Of a stretch of 43,904 nucleotides of DNA, positions 43,598-43,904 are shown piece by piece (within the stretch, counting starts at the first letter, position 1; each line of letters starts with the position of its first letter). This DNA is from Crocinitomicaceae bacterium. GTDB taxonomy: Bacteria > Bacteroidota > Bacteroidia > Flavobacteriales_D > Crocinitomicaceae. The notes under the pieces were generated by a model, which saw only the letters and a program-made list of their open reading frames with translations, did no database searches and was not told the DNA's origin. The stretch covers positions 1 to 43,904 of the forward strand of contig JALRKF010000023.1 of the NCBI GenBank assembly GCA_023254905.1, written 5' to 3'. Both the position numbers and the translations under genes were made by a program.

Positions 43598-43904
43598 TCT
43601 TTCACCTCTAACACTACATTTTTTTGTTGCAGTCGTGTTTTAAGCCAAGCCTCTAGACGCGTAGAAAGTTCTGATTTTCGTGACGTATCCAATTCCCCGA
43701 GCCATTGCACTTCAAATACCTGCAAGGTGTCTTGACGTGAAAAATCGGTTTGAATCTTTGCACCATAACTCATTTGTATACCACCCGCATTGATTGATAA
43801 TGATACGTTTGATAATGTAATACCTCCAGTACCTTGGAAAGTAAATGGTGAATTAATAACACTTACGGCACCTTGTTGTATAGTCACATGATTCGTACCG
43901 ACTA
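43594..43904 (-). CDS. Hypothetical protein, 5' end outside the window
   Basis: The frame is open to the window edge, so only about the last 102 codons are present; the GTG at 43887 is not taken as the start because the frame continues upstream of it. The visible part is beta-rich ('VTIQQGAVSVINSPFTFQGTGGITLSNVSLSINAGGIQM') and ends in a charged helix region 'KSELSTRLEAWLKTRLQQKNVV'. No family recognised. The 3' end overlaps the ATPase gene tail by 4 bp on the opposite strand. Confidence 0.6.
   Translation of the reverse strand, partial: VGTNHVTIQQGAVSVINSPFTFQGTGGITLSNVSLSINAGGIQMSYGAKIQTDFSRQDTLQVFEVQWLGELDTSRKSELSTRLEAWLKTRLQQKNVVLEVKD

Noticed and set aside
1-43904. tRNA, rRNA, CRISPR arrays, insertion sequences, prophage genes
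   Set aside because: Looked for on both strands; no cloverleaf with a conserved TTCRANNC arm, no spaced repeats, no transposase or phage protein was recognised.

Overview
The window reads as a chromosomal stretch of a Bacteroidota bacterium, most likely a gliding or surface-associated marine-type member of the Flavobacteriia/Cytophagia. Four observations point there. It encodes an SprE/PorW-like lipoprotein of the type IX secretion system (T9SS), two secreted proteins with T9SS-type C-terminal sorting domains, and a TonB-dependent receptor with an N-terminal carboxypeptidase-like domain. Ten intergenic regions carry the Bacteroidota -7 element TAnnTTTG, two of them with a TTG placed exactly 19 nt upstream. 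Shine-Dalgarno sequences are weak or absent. LeuS carries an extra stretch just before KMSKS. Base composition is AT-rich, at about 35-40% GC in most lines.

Layout. 1-4273: the 3' part of fabF overlaps rnc; then a small secreted protein (-), a YraN endonuclease-like protein, an RsuA/RluB-type pseudouridine synthase and an outer-membrane barrel. 4297-8575 (-): TonB receptor and a peptide-type ABC solute-binding lipoprotein. 8762-12142: T9SS cargo protein, methylmalonyl-CoA epimerase, YihX-like HAD phosphatase, YceI lipoprotein and a cyclase-family metal hydrolase. 12143-12482 has no gene but holds a terminator and a long imperfect inverted repeat. 12483-15430 (-): LytTR regulator with its TPR histidine kinase. 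15533-20782 (+): leuS, a DUF3108 protein and a 519-residue secreted protein of unknown function. 20997-24916 (-): receiver-only regulator, six-helix membrane histidine kinase and lepA. 24917-25260 has no gene but holds a perfect 12-bp hairpin and a terminator. 25261-30357 (-): T9SS cargo, a phosphatase-TPR-sulfotransferase fusion, a 51-residue overlapping ORF and a GT39-like membrane glycosyltransferase. 30423-38323 (-): sucB, sucA, a small unknown protein, metG and a saccharopine-dehydrogenase-like enzyme. 38530-43597 (+): yebC, sprE/porW, a bactofilin, an apparently chimeric AtpZ/MlaE ORF and an MlaF-type ATPase. A partial unknown gene (-) closes the window.

How the genes work together. Most are housekeeping: fatty-acid elongation, RNA processing, translation (LeuS, MetG, LepA, pseudouridylation), the 2-oxoglutarate dehydrogenase complex and propionyl-CoA metabolism. 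The envelope part is the accessory one: T9SS machinery and cargo, TonB uptake, lipoproteins, and a glycosyltransferase/sulfotransferase group.

The most noteworthy items are three. First, the cytoplasmic alkaline-phosphatase-superfamily/TPR/PAPS-sulfotransferase fusion with its tiny partner ORF and the GT39 gene. Second, the AtpZ-MlaE chimera, which may mark an assembly junction or a real rearrangement near 42,500. Third, two unexplained structured intergenic elements. No tRNA, rRNA, CRISPR array, insertion sequence or phage gene was recognised.
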